From Luscinia megarhynchos (taxonomy: Eukaryota > Chordata > Aves > Passeriformes > Turdidae), in the NCBI GenBank assembly GCA_034336665.1, contig CM067576.1, forward strand, positions 17,008,036-17,072,035: DNA of 64,000 bases, read 5' to 3'. The position numbers were made by a program, and so were the translations under genes. The notes beneath the pieces were generated by a model that saw only the letters and a list, made by a program, of their open reading frames with translations, made no database searches and was not told the origin of the DNA. Every line of letters starts with the position of its first letter. Positions within the stretch are counted from its first letter, which is position 1. Below, in pieces: positions 21,746 to 33,940 of the stretch.

Positions 21746-24700
21746 CCTTCTTGCAGGAGTCAGTGTGTGTGTGTTGGTGCATCACCATGGAGATGAGGCC
21801 CCAGGAGCTGCAGGTTCAGCTTTCTCCAGGCTCATGTGAAGGAGGATGCACTAAGGGGCTCCTCCTATTTAGGGAAAATGATTTCTTGGAGTAAATAAAT
21901 CGTCAAAGAGCACTTGGCATCAGCCCAGGTGCTATTAAGGAGAAGATCTCTTGGAGCCAGAGCTGTGAGGCTCATGCAATATTCACTCACTTTGCTGTGC
22001 TCCACATCAGGCATTGCTGCTGTGCCCAACTCTGACTCACTGACCCACTTGTGCTTTTACTTACCCCGAGATTACAAAGCTCCTGTTGCTTTTCTCCTTT
22101 TTCCCATTTCTCATCCTGCCACAACAGCACCTTCCTGCATCCCTTTCCTTGGCCACTGGGTGTCCAGGCTTTCAGTGCTTCCAGTGGTTATGAGGCTTCA
22201 CTTCCATGGCTGCTGCTGCTTTGGCCAGGTTTGCAAAGGACATGCAAAGGCTGCAGTGAGCTCTCCCCCATGCACAAACACCTGTCTCTAGGTTGTGCCA
22301 GCACACCCCAAAACCCTGTCTGGTCATGCTGACATTCTTGGGACATTGGGGACACTGCCCTTTGCACGTGCCTGGCCATGGCACACACTTTCCTTGTCTA
22401 ATTTCTACCAGAACCCTCCCAGCCAGGTCTGGAGGAGCCCTGTGACACCTCTCTGCCTCATTTCCTCCGTGTCTCATTCCAGACTTCGTCTGTAAACATC
22501 TCTTTGCCCTTGCTAAAAACACTGTCTCTTAATTTCCCTCTGCAGGAGTATTATTTAATTTGTAACAGTTTTAGGCCCTTATTTGAAAAATCCAATATGA
22601 AGCTGTATTTCATTTACTGTAATGATCCACTAATGCAGGCATATTTCAAAGGCAGGCAATGCAGTACTGTGGGGTTTAATTAAATTTTGTTTTTCAAGTA
22701 AGCATCAATAGACAGACAATAACAAATGGTGGACAATATGCATACAGAACAAAGTCTCTTCATTTTCCTTTTCAAGACTGTGGAAGAGAAAATGTATAGC
22801 CCTTAAAATGGACTTGGCCTGCTCACAACTCTGCTTTAGTGTAGTTAACTCACTTCAGGAGGAGTATTTGCTTCTTACTTTGCCTTAATTAATTTTCTTG
22901 CTCTCTTCCTGCCCACAGAATAAACTGTTACACTGTGGAAAACTTCCAGCAGGAGCCGTGGGTGATCCAAGTGCTTCAGCAAGTTCTGGATGTAGTTTTG
23001 AATGCTGTGTTGGTACCCAGTGTGTGATGGCTCCCCCAGATGGGCCCTCCTGAGGCTGGCAGAACAGAAGGGCTGGGTGTGAGGTGTCTGTCTCTGGCAA
23101 CTGGTCATGGCACGTGCCAGCCTTGGAAAGGCAGGGGAAAATGGTGGTTCTGCCATGCTTGTACTCCAATCAGGAATCAGCAAGTGGCTCTGGAGTGCAT
23201 TTTGTTCCTTTTCTCCCAGCAGGCGTGGGGTAATCAAGTACAGAGTGTGTGGGGAAGTGTTCCACGTCAGCAGGAGGCTTCTGGGAACCATCCTCGTACT
23301 CACAGCGTGGCACTTGGACACCTGTTCCTGGGTAAAGGAATTTGTCAGTGCTGCTGGGAATGGGCTCCTTTGTTCAGATTTGAGGAGCAGGCTGAGATGG
23401 GGTGGCTGAGGCAGGTTTGGTTTCTCCAGGTGTCTGGAGAATTTACCACTGTTCAGGAACAGAACCAGAGTTTGCTGAGGAACCCAATGTGCGTGTGACT
23501 CCCACTGCACTTTGATTCTCTCAAAGGCAGAGAGCTGAAAAAAAGCATGAATTTTTCAGAGGAAGAGTCTCCATTCAGAGATGTGAGTTCAAGCCATGCC
23601 CTGGGTTGATGCCTAAAGCCTTGCCTGCTTAACCTGCCTTCAAAGGCTGGGGGCAAGGGCTGTGCCTGGAGCTGGCTCTGCTTTCCACCACTGAGCTGGG
23701 CTGGATCACAGTGCAGAGAGCTGCTGGCTGGAAACTGGAGCATGCAAAGGCTGGATTCTCTGGGAGCCTGGCTGCTGATGTCTGTGCAGCTGTAAGTGCC
23801 TGGAAAGCATCTCTGTACATGACAGACTGGAGTCTGTACCCTCCTCCTCCTCGCCGGGATCTCTGTGTAACACTCCCCGTGTTCCAGGCACAGCCTGGGT
23901 TTGCTCCTTGCTGGAGCAGTGCTGGGAGTCCTTCACAGCTCTCCTGGTGCCTGGGCTGGCTGAGTCTTGTGTTCTGAGCTGGGTGAGAGGCTCCTGGAAC
24001 AATGGATGGTCCAGGAGCCAGTCTCTGTGGCTGGAGAGGAGTCCTGGTGCAGATAAAAGAGGTCTAAATATAGCTTGTCATCAGGCACCAGATGAGTGGT
24101 GCCTGACTCTTTAAATAAACTGGAAAAACCCCACACAGCTGAGGTTTGTACTGGCCCTGCTAATGCCAGGGGAATGCCCCGTGCCTGATTCCTTGTTCTT
24201 CCTTGTTCCCTGCTTTAGGCTGCCAGATTTCCTATGCTGTCACTTCTTTTTGTTGTTGATAGGCAGTGCTAAGATTCTGTTGCTGGAGTTTGGGGCAGGA
24301 GGTTGCTTTCTGGTGGCTTCAAGCAACACCTCCAGCTTCTTCTGTGCTTCCTTTGCACCTCCTGCCTTTCTCTTTGCCATAAACTAATCTCTGTCCAGCC
24401 AGGAACCTCAGGCCTCTTGCAGACTCACTTTTATGGAGCTATTATTCTTCATCTGTAGAAGGAATGGCTTTTCTGGCTATGGCAGGGCTCAGGTGGAGAT
24501 GGAGCCCACATCTGGATCATCTGGAGCCAGCAGCTGGGCCCTGGGCTGAGGGATGTGCCCTCTGTGCAGACCAGGGAGTGCTTGAGCCTGGTCTTTGCAG
24601 GAGCAGGTGAGCAATTTGGGATCCTCAGAGTACTGCTGGCGTGGTTTACAGCCCACAGCAGTTTTAGGGGTTTGTTGTGCCCAGCAGGATCACAGACAGG

Positions 24701-26059
24701 CACATGCCCAGGCCCTGTGCTTCAGTGGTTCTTGCAGGACTGTGCAACAAACGGGACCTGCAAGGGGCCTCAAGGCAAGGGCACGAACCCAATGCATGGA
24801 AACTGCAGTGGTGCTTGGGAGTGAACAAAAAAAAAAAAAAAAGCCTCTAGGACTATTTAAAAGGAAAAATTAGTAATCTGTAGTTCAGTTTGAGGGAGTT
24901 CTTGTAGCAGGAGAGCATGTGCTGGCTGGGAGGGAAGAAGCACTTGCTCAGACAAGTGATAATCCATTGCAGCCATTCCAGACACTTGACAGACACCAGC
25001 CTTCCTCGAGCCTCCCTGGCATCAGCGAGGTGCTGTGCCACAGCATGAGGAGTGTGCAGGTTCTGGACTACATGGAGTGATAATTTAAACACCAAATCCT
25101 TGCTCCTAGCAGGAGCTGCTGGTGGCTGCCTGGCTGGGGGTGCTGATGTCTCCCCACAAGGACTGTGCTGGCTGCACCAGCACTGGGGGCCACTCGCTTT
25201 CCTTGGATTCCTGCTCTGGAGTTTGGCAGCCGTCTGCTTCAGGGAGCGCCGTGGCCTCAGAAGAGTAGATTTGATCTGACACATGACAAATTGTTTCTGC
25301 TGGCGGCTACTGGAGGCACAGGCTGTCTGCTGGCAGCCGTGGCTCTGCCGGCTGGGATGGGGAGGAAGGCAGGAGGATGTGCCTCCTCCTCCTCCTCCTC
25401 TTGGCAAACACCAGCACAGGGAGTGTGGCTTTGGCCCCCCTGGCACCCCAGCCTCCCTGCTGCTGGGTGGTAATGGTGCTGTTTGCTGGATTATTAATGA
25501 TGTTTGTGTGCTGGGCGTGTCTGCAGGTGCTGGTTGTGGTTCTGTGGGCAGGGGAGAGCCTGTGTTCTGGAACCAGCCCCAGCTGCCATTAAAAACGCTT
25601 TGTTAAGTTCCTTTTTTTAGGACACCCTTTTAGCACTGCAATGAGGAGCAGAATATTACATTCCTCAGCAGAATAAAAAGTACATGTCCCCTGTGAGATA
25701 GTGTAAATACATTTTATCTGTTCTATTACCTGCAGTTTTCAGAATATGTCCCCTAAGCATTTTAATCTTGTTTTCCAGGGCTGTCTCAGAGTGAGGAATC
25801 GCTCCTATTTGCAACTTTGGGAATGATTACTTGTTCATTAATTTCTTCCCTTTCCTGCTGTCCATCTCTTACTGCTTCCAAGAGAAAAAAAAACCTCTCT
25901 GTAAATCTCCACCAAAGCAAGGCTGAGTGCCTGATGAGACAGAGAATTATGTGTGCTGGGGGGTGTTCCTGGGAGATCACCCTGGAGCTGTGGGTGTTGC
26001 TGCTGGGGTGCCCAAGTGATGCCTTTTCCTTGGTTTTAAAATTAAGAGCCAGACACATT

Positions 26060-26425
26060 AGGGGATAAAGGGTTTTTATCTCAGTATTTAATAAGGATCC
26101 TTATGGTGCAACACTTCACCAAGGTGAAATGCCCCAAAATGCACACACACGGTAAATCACATATACAATTGATAGACCTTGCAAATTGGCATATTTAACA
26201 AAGATACCTCCATGAGAGGCTTGAGTGAATAGTGTGATATCTCCCTGTTTCAAAGTATTTCTCTCTAGATGGGCTTAATTTTAATTCTAGTTTGCAGGAT
26301 GTATTTTAGAGGACCTTGGTTTCTCAGGCCAGTGTAGGGCTTTCCAGCTGCAAGGCCTTTAGGGTGTTTGGTTTTCTGGCCTAACAGAATGCTAGGTTTA
26401 TGCTAAATTATCAGACTTAAGCAAT
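26060..26425 (-). mobile_element. Possible old LTR remnant
   Basis: AT-rich block with GGTGCAACACTTCACCAAGG and GTGAAATGCCCC near its left end and GTATTTAATAAGGATCCTTA just before, an arrangement like avian ERV LTRs read on the minus strand. I found no clear ends or target duplication. It could instead be unique intronic sequence. Confidence 0.3.
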
Positions 26426-27743
26426 TACAGGTATGCATGTTAAGGGCACTGAGAATACATAAAAGATACATAAAAGAAAAGGCAAAAAAGAAAAGGCAAA
26501 AAGTCATCATGGCATCACAGGTGCCTGGGCTGGCTCCCTGCTCCTTGGCCTGGGATGAACAAGCACGTGCCAGGCACACCTGGAGCACACCTGGAGCACA
26601 GTGGGGAGGTCAGGGCAGCTGCAGCACCCGAGCAGGGCTTTGCTCCTGCCGTGCTGTACCTGCAGGGCTGTTATGAAACAGGAAGGAGACAATGCAGAGC
26701 AGTTCCTGCTGCCACGCTTTTGTCCAGCAGCTAAAAGCCAGTTCAGAGGGTTTGTGGAAGCCTTGTTTGCTTTGGTCTTTTTTTTGCTCTTTCTTTAAGT
26801 AGACACTTAAAAGAGCTGGAGACTGGAGGCCAGTGTAATTATTATTTCTTCCTGAATAGCACAATAAATGTACCGTTTGTTCCATAAATGACAGGGTCCT
26901 TGCCTCAGAAAACATATGCAGCCTGTTCCCACTGCTGCTCCCTTTGACATGTGAGGAGCTGCCCCTGCCTGCCTCTGGGTGTGTGGAGATTTCTCACTCC
27001 CTCGCTGGGGTCGCTGCCAAAACTTGTCTTGACATGTGACGTGTGTGGTCACTGGAAGTCACTGGAACAGCCTGGATTCACAGAGCAGCTTCATTTAGCT
27101 GGCAGCTGATGGATGGAGAAGGGCTGGGGATCAAATCTGTGTGCAGGAGGGGACAGCTGAGCTCTGTGGCCATCCTGGCAGAAGCTCAGGCACTCACAGA
27201 CATGGTCTGGCAGAGCTGTGGTGGATGTGCCACGTCCCCACCTGCTGTGGCACTGCCAGGATGCTCAGGCAGCTGCTCAGGATGTTCTGGTGTCTCCGTG
27301 CAGAGGGGAAGGTGCTGCAGGTGCCGCTTGGATCAGAGCTGTGTGTGGGAGCAGCCTGCTGCTCACTCTGGCAGCAGATTTTGAGCTCTTGGCTTTGCCA
27401 ATCACCTTACAGCAAACACCAAGACCTGGAGAGTGGAAGTCCCTGTGTCCTTGGGTGTTTGCAGAGCCAGCAGGTGCAGTGACAGCCAGGAGTGTCAAAG
27501 GAAGAACCCTCTGTGGACCAGTGCTGCTCAGCTATTGAGACATGCCAGTCCATGAAATCACTCTTTCAAAAGGGTTTTCCTTTTGAGTGTCTGGATCTCC
27601 TGCTGTTGGTCTGAGCTCCAGAAGAGAAACAGTGCATTGACTGAAGGTACTGAGGTTACAAACAGTGATTCTCCCTTGGAAGGGAACACTGTGGAGGAAA
27701 CCCACTCAGTCCTGGTCACATCTCTGTTCTCCTCCTTCCTCAG

Positions 27744-28515
27744 CGCAGGTTTTGGAGTGCTGTGGCCGAGGGGCAGTGGGATGGAGCTAAAGCACTGCTC
27801 CTGAGTGAGCCCACAGCTCTGAGGAGCAGGGGCCTGGTCATGGAGGGACCTGTGGGCTGGCAGCTCTCCTCCCTCCAGTTCTGTGTCCATAACCCACCAG
27901 TTCAGATGTCCATGGGGCAGCAGAGTGAGAGGGGCCCCGTGGCGGTGCAGGTATTCACAGAGAAGCTGTTTCACAACCTCTGCTGGGATTCACGAGACGT
28001 TCACAGACAGATTCTCCACTCAGCCAGCACTTTATCAGGATTTAAGGCTGAGGAGCTCTTTGCAGCACTGCTCAGTTTGTTCTGCCATGACAAGGTGGAG
28101 ATGAGCGCTGGCGTGCCTTCCGTTCCCCAAGGAAAACTCTCTTTTGCACGGATCACAAGCTGTGGCTCTGCTGCTGTTTGAAGAGACCAGAGGGATCTCA
28201 GATCCAGGCTCTCAATGCCACATCAAAGCCTCCCCTCTGAAGCTGGGGAGCTCCAGCTCCATGTCCTTCGTGTTTGGGCAGCAGAAGGAAAGAAGGTCCC
28301 TGATCCAGGAGTGGCTTGGGATATCAAAGCTCTGCTTAGCAGAGGCTGACGAGGACAAAAGCCAGGATGGCAGCAGGGAGGACACAAAGCCTGCAGAAGA
28401 TCTGGGCCATCTGATAACAGACCTGCAGAGGGGCCTGGGAGACCTTCTGCTCTGCTGGAGGAGTGGGGCCAGCACCTCCCCCCGAGGAGACAGGCCTGCA
28501 GTGTCCTGGGCTTGA
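27744..28515 (+). pseudogene. Unrecognised protein-coding-like block with an apparent frameshift
   Basis: A splice-acceptor-like tract (TCTCCTCCTTCCTCAG, ending 27743) precedes an open frame beginning CGCAGGTTTTGG. It encodes segments such as EGQWDGAKALLLSEP, VFTEKLFHNLCWDSRDVHRQ and SGFKAEELFAALLSLF, and ends at a TGA at 28179-28181. Between about 28160 and 28178 the reading seems to pass to the frame whose codons start at 28144. That frame continues with LLLFEETRGISD, RRSLIQEWLGISKLC and DLGHLITDLQRGLGDLLL to a stop at 28513-28515. The texture (helical leucine pattern, charged runs, an uninterrupted total of about 255 codons) looks like real protein rather than a chance frame. I do not recognise the family. 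It could be a processed pseudogene, a relic or terminal exon of a nested gene, or chance. No obvious poly-A tail follows. Confidence 0.4.
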
Positions 28516-31500
28516 CTGGAGCCATTCTGTTGTGCCTGAGGGATTGTTTAATTAAAAAGAATGCTGCACCATCACATTTCAACTGTTTTCTCCATTCATT
28601 GCTGCAAGTAACATCTAAAATAGCTCTAAAAGGCAGCAAACCATTCCCCAAAGCAGGGGTGGCAGATGAAGAACAGGAGAGGGAAGAAATTATGTTATCT
28701 TTCACTTTTTTTTTCATTTGCAGCCCTTGGGGCTGATTTTAATTTAAATTTCCTTAGGAAAAGCCCTGCTGAAGGAATGCTGCCTGCAGTGGCTGGCTGT
28801 TCTGCTTTGGCTTTGTCCTAGGGAAGCTTTGATGCTTGGGGAGCAAGAGTTGCTTTTCAGTCTTGGTGGGAAATGCCTGGATAGAGGAATGGCAACCACC
28901 CAAGAGTCACTTCTGGATGATGGGACTGGCAGTCTCTCAGCTCTCCCTTTGTGCTCATTCCTGTCCCAGGGCTTATTTAATTGCTTAACAAAGTCATCCT
29001 CTGCAACCACTGAGAAAGGACCAGTGCAGGGAGGTGAAAAAAGCAAACTTGCCTCAAGCCTTTCACCCAAGCACAGGAAGATGTTGCTGCTGACCCCAGT
29101 GGGAGCAGCCTTGGTTGTAACTGTGGTGTCTGTGTTGGGACTGGATCAGCTGAGCCCCAGCATGGGCATTGATGTGTCTGGATTGATGCAGGGACTGGGG
29201 ACAAAGCCAGGACTGGTCCTGAGGGAACCTGTGTGGCAGCAGGTTGTGTTCATGCCCAGAAAGCTCCTTATTCCCCCTTTAGGGGATGCTTTGAGATTGG
29301 CTTGCTAGGGCTTTATTCCAGGATTTGGTGCCAGTCTGGCAGCTCCCCACTGGGTTTGACCCACGAGGTGCATCCCAGTGGCCTCTGCCTTTTCAACTGG
29401 GAGCTTGCCACAAAACTGGAAGTGTGTGGGAGCCGAGCCAGGGCTGGACATCCACCCAGGCAATCAGTCCACCAGCTGCTATGCCCTGTTATTCCTGGCC
29501 ACATGTCCAGGGCCCCACCTTTGCTGCCTGTGTGCCATCCTGCTCCCTGCTGCTCCCTCTTCTTTGGTTGTCACAGGGACTCAGAGCTGTCACCACCACC
29601 TGGTGCTCTGTGGAGAGGTGAGAAAATGCATTTTTCATAAAGCTCACAGCTCATGGTTCCTGGTGGATCAGCAGGGCAGCTGGAGGAGCCCTTTGTGTGC
29701 CCACTGTTAGGGCACATCTGTGCCAGGTGCTCTGCAGAGAGTGCAGGGGGTTCCTTGGCTTGAGTGTCCCCATGGGAAACCTCCAGGCTGAGCTGGGGCT
29801 GGCAGGGAGGGTCCTGCCTGGGAGATGCAGCCACAGGGAGGGATGGTGGTACTGGGCAGGCAGAGTGGTGTGAGGGCTGCTGTGGGACTCGTGTGCTGGA
29901 TCCATCACTGCTGGATTTCTATAACACTGAGCAGGAATTTTACATGGTTTCTTAACCTCTTAATTGAGTTTCTTTACAGGGAAGCCAGCATCTGACAGGG
30001 GAAGGAGGTTGTTATTCCCTGTGAGTGCCACGGGTGAACAGCAGGAACTTGGAAAATACAAAAAGCTGTTTCCAGAGAGGCTGGGAATTAGCCATTTAAA
30101 TCTTTGGCAGCTCCTGGGCCCAGCTGCAGTGGGACATCAGGGTTCTCTGGGACCTTGTTAGTGCAGCCTGTGCTTTCTTGCCTGTTAGATTCTCCAGGCT
30201 TGGGAAAGCAGAGGAGATAAAAACACACAGAATGCTGGCAGACTCCTGGGATAGTGTGAGGCAAGGTGTCACCTTGCAAATAGGAACTGCTGGAAAGGAC
30301 AGATCTGAGTGGGGGCAGAAAACATCACTTATTGTATGTGCTGTGCATGGAAAATGGCAGCCAGGAGTGGGAGAAGGGAATAGGTACAGGCAGGATGAGA
30401 GGTGTTTTTGGCTGGGGTTTGGGGTGGTGGGGAGTTGAGGAGAAGGGGAAAGCAGTTTCAGGTCAGGCACTGTGACAGCTTTCACCAAGATGTTTGTCCT
30501 GGGGGTCCCTGCACATCTCTCATCTCCAAGCAACTCCTAAAGCCCTAAATTGGTTCAAATCAGCACCAGCACTCTGGAGTGGGCTCAGAGGTCCCTGCCA
30601 ACCCCAGAGCTCTGAGGAGCAGGAATGTCATGTGGTGTGCAGGCACAGCAGAGCCCTTTGAGAGCAGCTGCCAGAAATTCAGATAGATGCGCTGCTTATA
30701 AATAATAAATGATAAATTCAGCCTCTGATCTCTGAGGCACACTCTGCTTCTGCACACTGTGCTGGCAGAGAAGATGCCCCACCCTGGACTGTCTCATGCA
30801 GGGTCTGAGGGGTGCTGGGGAGGCAGCTGGTGGAATTGGGCCGTGCTGAGCCCTGCTGGAGCGTGGCCCCTTGTGCCAGCAGCACTAATGAGCCTGGCCC
30901 CGTGTGCCAGGGCTGCTAACGAGGGCTGGGGAGGGTGGGGGCAGCCCTGCTCAGCCTTCCAACCACCCAGGCACAAAGCTGTGCTCCTGCCCTCGGGAGA
31001 GCAGCGTTCTGTGGGAATGCAGCCTGCTGAAGGAATTAATTAAGTCAATTTAAATGATAGACTAAACGATTCTCCGTACAAGAGCAGGGTCAGGGCTGCT
31101 GTGGCCGGGTAGAGGGGGAGATTCTGGCTTTGTGCAAGTGATGGACACAACTCCTCTGCTCTTGGGGGAGCTGTGGCAGTGCTGCTGAAGCTGCTGGTGC
31201 CAGGAGCTGTGCCCTGGCACTGCAGGGCTCTCTCCTACTGCTGGATCATCCCTGTCCTGCTCCTGGCACCTGGGTGGTGTCATGGCCAAGCTGCTGCTCC
31301 AGGGGCTGATGTGAGCTGATGGCTGCACAGGTAGCCTGCAGGGGTTATTAATATTTATTGTTATTATTTGTTAGCAGCAGTTACAAAGGTTGCATGGGTG
31401 TTTGGTGGATGCCAAGCTCTGTAAACACGTGTTTGTGCCGTGGTTATCCTGTCCCTCCACCCTGTGCCCTGTCACAATTCCCTCCCGTGGGCTGCTTCCA

Positions 31501-31994
31501 GTTTGGAGCTGCTGCCCTGTTATTCCTGCAGTTCCTGCAGCCAGCCCAGTTTATTCCTGCACACCTCAAAGCCTGCCTTCCTCGCTGTGTGAGCTCTCTG
31601 TGGGCAGCAAGAAGGTGTGCCCACAACTTTTCCCTTTGGGTGGGAGTGTTTTTAACATGCCAGAGCAGAGTCCTAGTAGGAGTAAATGGTGAGGAGCAAG
31701 CAAGAAGAATAAATGTTTTTTTAAAAGCCATTTCATAAGAGACATGAATGGAATGGTCTGTATGGCAGCTGCACCCTCTCCACTGACATCCTGGAGGTGG
31801 GAGGGTGCTTGCAAAAACAACAAAAACTCCCTGGGCTGCCTTACCTGGCTGGGGCTTGGTGCCCAGGTGGGACCCTCTGGCAGGGCTTGGGGCTCTCACT
31901 GTAGTGGGCTCCTGTGTGGGGTGGGGATACCCATGGGGTGCTTTCCTGAGAACAGGAAAATGATGCCTTGAGAGGCTCCCTGGAACAGAGGCTG

Positions 31995-32420
31995 GGCAGA
32001 GTAAAAGGAATAAAATAGGGATTTATTGAAAGCCCTTCAAAGGATTCACCTCGGGCAGTGCAAGACCTGGCTGTGGTTACACTCAGGATGGGCCCAAGAT
32101 GGACCCTAGGTCATGGGTTTCCACACTTTTAAAAGTTTAGGTCCATTTCCATATTGAGGTTCATTGTCCAATTCCAGCTCCAGGTTCTGCAGTCCCATCC
32201 TCACACATTGCTCTCCTCAGTTTGCTGGTTTTTGCACTTTTTGGGGCTGAAGCTGCAGCAGTATCCTTGGTTCTGGGGCTGGAAAAGGATTGTTGTGTGT
32301 GACTGAGCTGGGAGGAGAACTTGCTAACACTTTATGAAGTTCAAAGTTATATCCTAATTCTGAGTTACACACTAAAGCAGTACAGAATCTGGAAAATATG
32401 GGAGCTAAAACTTAAGGCAT
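31995..32420 (-). mobile_element. Solo LTR of a songbird endogenous retrovirus
   Basis: GTAAAAGGAATAAAATAGGG, ATTTATTGAAAGCCCTTCAA and AGGATTCACCTCGGGCAGTG, then TTCCACACTTTTAAAAGTTT and GGTCCATTTCCATATTGAGG, match a widespread songbird LTR type as I remember it, read in antisense. No internal retroviral sequence flanks it. The ends are approximate. Confidence 0.6.
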
Positions 32421-32986
32421 CACCTGGAGGAGCAGAGCTGCTGAGATCATCACAGGCATTGACCTCAGGTGATGGGGTGTGCAGGTTTTCCTGCCTGAAA
32501 GCACAGGGCTGAGCAGACCCAGCTAGGGCCTGGGGAAGGACATTGATCTGTGGCCTCCCAATAATCTTCTCTTTGCCCACTTGCTCCTAGACAAGGCTGG
32601 ATTTCAGCTCCAAATCTCCTGTCTGCTGTTGGTGCAGCTGTACAGCCATGGAGCAGGGACAGCTGACAGGGTCTCCCAAAGTGTCTGCAACACACCAGCT
32701 AACAGGAGTGCTCCTCACAGACCTGGGCACCCTCTTGCTCAGAGGAGGTTGCAGGTCAGGCCAGCTAAATTTCCTTCTCTTTCTCAGTGGCACTGCCCAT
32801 CACTCAGCCTGTCACGCTGGATGCCACCAGCAGAAGGACATTGTGTGTGAAGGGGATCTCAGCTTGCTGAGATGGTCCTGAGAGCCTCTCCAGTCCCTCA
32901 GCCCTGTGCACAGCTGGCTGGAGATCACTCCCTGAGCTGCTGTTGCCCAGGAAACTTCCCCTTCAGCCACAGAGGCTGTGAGTGAT

Positions 32987-33250
32987 GCCATGGTTTGTGC
33001 CATGGTTCAGCTGGAGGTGCCAGGGCTGTGCTCCTCGAGGGTTCCCGTCCCTGCCCTGCCCTCAGCCAGGGAGCTCTGCCATGGTTTGTGCCATGGTTCA
33101 GCTGGAGGTGCCAGGGCTGTGCTCCTCGAGGGTTCCCGTCCCTGCCCTGCCCTCAGCCAGGGAGCTCTGCCATGGTTTGTGCCATGGTTCAGCTGGAGGT
33201 GCCAGGGCTGTGCTCCTCGAGGGTTCCCATCCCCGCCCTGCCCTCACACT
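32987..33250. repeat. 91-bp tandem triplication
   Basis: Three almost identical copies start at 32987, 33078 and 33169, each beginning GCCATGGTTTGTGCCATGG and ending in the GCCCTCAGCCAGGGAGCTCT region. Only a few substitutions separate the copies, so the expansion is recent. 91 is not a multiple of three, so the same repeat is read in successive frames, which explains three overlapping + strand open frames. Confidence 0.95.
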
Positions 33251-33504
33251 GTGCTGCTGGTGCTCCCATTGCCATCTCAGTGAGGGGTGGCTGCATGGAA
33301 ACCTGGCCTGAATTAATTAATCTTTTGAATTAAAGGCAGTTAGCAAGGCTGCAGTACTGATCCTGATCCCTCAGGTCATGGTTAGATGAGAGCAAGCTTA
33401 TTGTTATTGTTTATTCTTAGAGATAATTGGTATTTTTGTATCAGCACTGGGCTGGCAGCAGGACCAGGACAGTGATTGTCCCCTGTGCTGGCACTGCTGA
33501 GGGA

Positions 33505-33940
33505 TCTCCAATCCTGTGTCCAGTTCTGAGCTCTCATGGCAAGGAGATCATGGAGAGGCTGGAGCATGTCCAGGGAAGGAGCTGGGAAGGGGCTGGAGAG
33601 TCAGTGCTGTGAGGAGCAGCTGGGAGAAGGCTCAGCCCGGAGAAATGGAGGCTCAGGGGCACTTCTCCAGGAGGATGGAGCCAGGAGTCAGGCTCTGCTC
33701 CCAGGGAACAGGGGACAAGAGGAAATGGCTCACAAGAGGGTCAGGGGGGACAGCAGCAGGAATTTCCCCATGGAAAGGGAGCTCAGGGATGGGAACTGCC
33801 CAGGGAGGGTTGCAGTGCCCATCCTGGGGGTGCCCAAGGAATTCCTGGAGGTGGCACTGAGAGCTCTGGGCTGGGACAAGGTGGGGATCAGGCACAGCTT
33901 GGACTCTCTTCCAACCTCCATGATTCAGTCATTCTGTTTC
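33505..33940 (+). mobile_element. CR1 LINE, end of ORF2 and 3' UTR
   Basis: Sense CR1 words occur in order: TCCAGTTCTGAGCTCTCATG, GAGAGGCTGGAGCATGTCCA, GAGAAATGGAGGCTCAGGGG, TTCCCCATGGAAAGGGAGCT and AAGGAATTCCTGGAGGTGGC, ending TTCCAACCTCCATGATTCAG near 33910-33929. The reading frame is broken, so the copy is inactive. Confidence 0.85.

Noticed and set aside
28829..29308. 159-codon + strand frame downstream of the coding-like block
   Set aside because: No recognisable motifs, no splice context, and composition typical of chance frames here.
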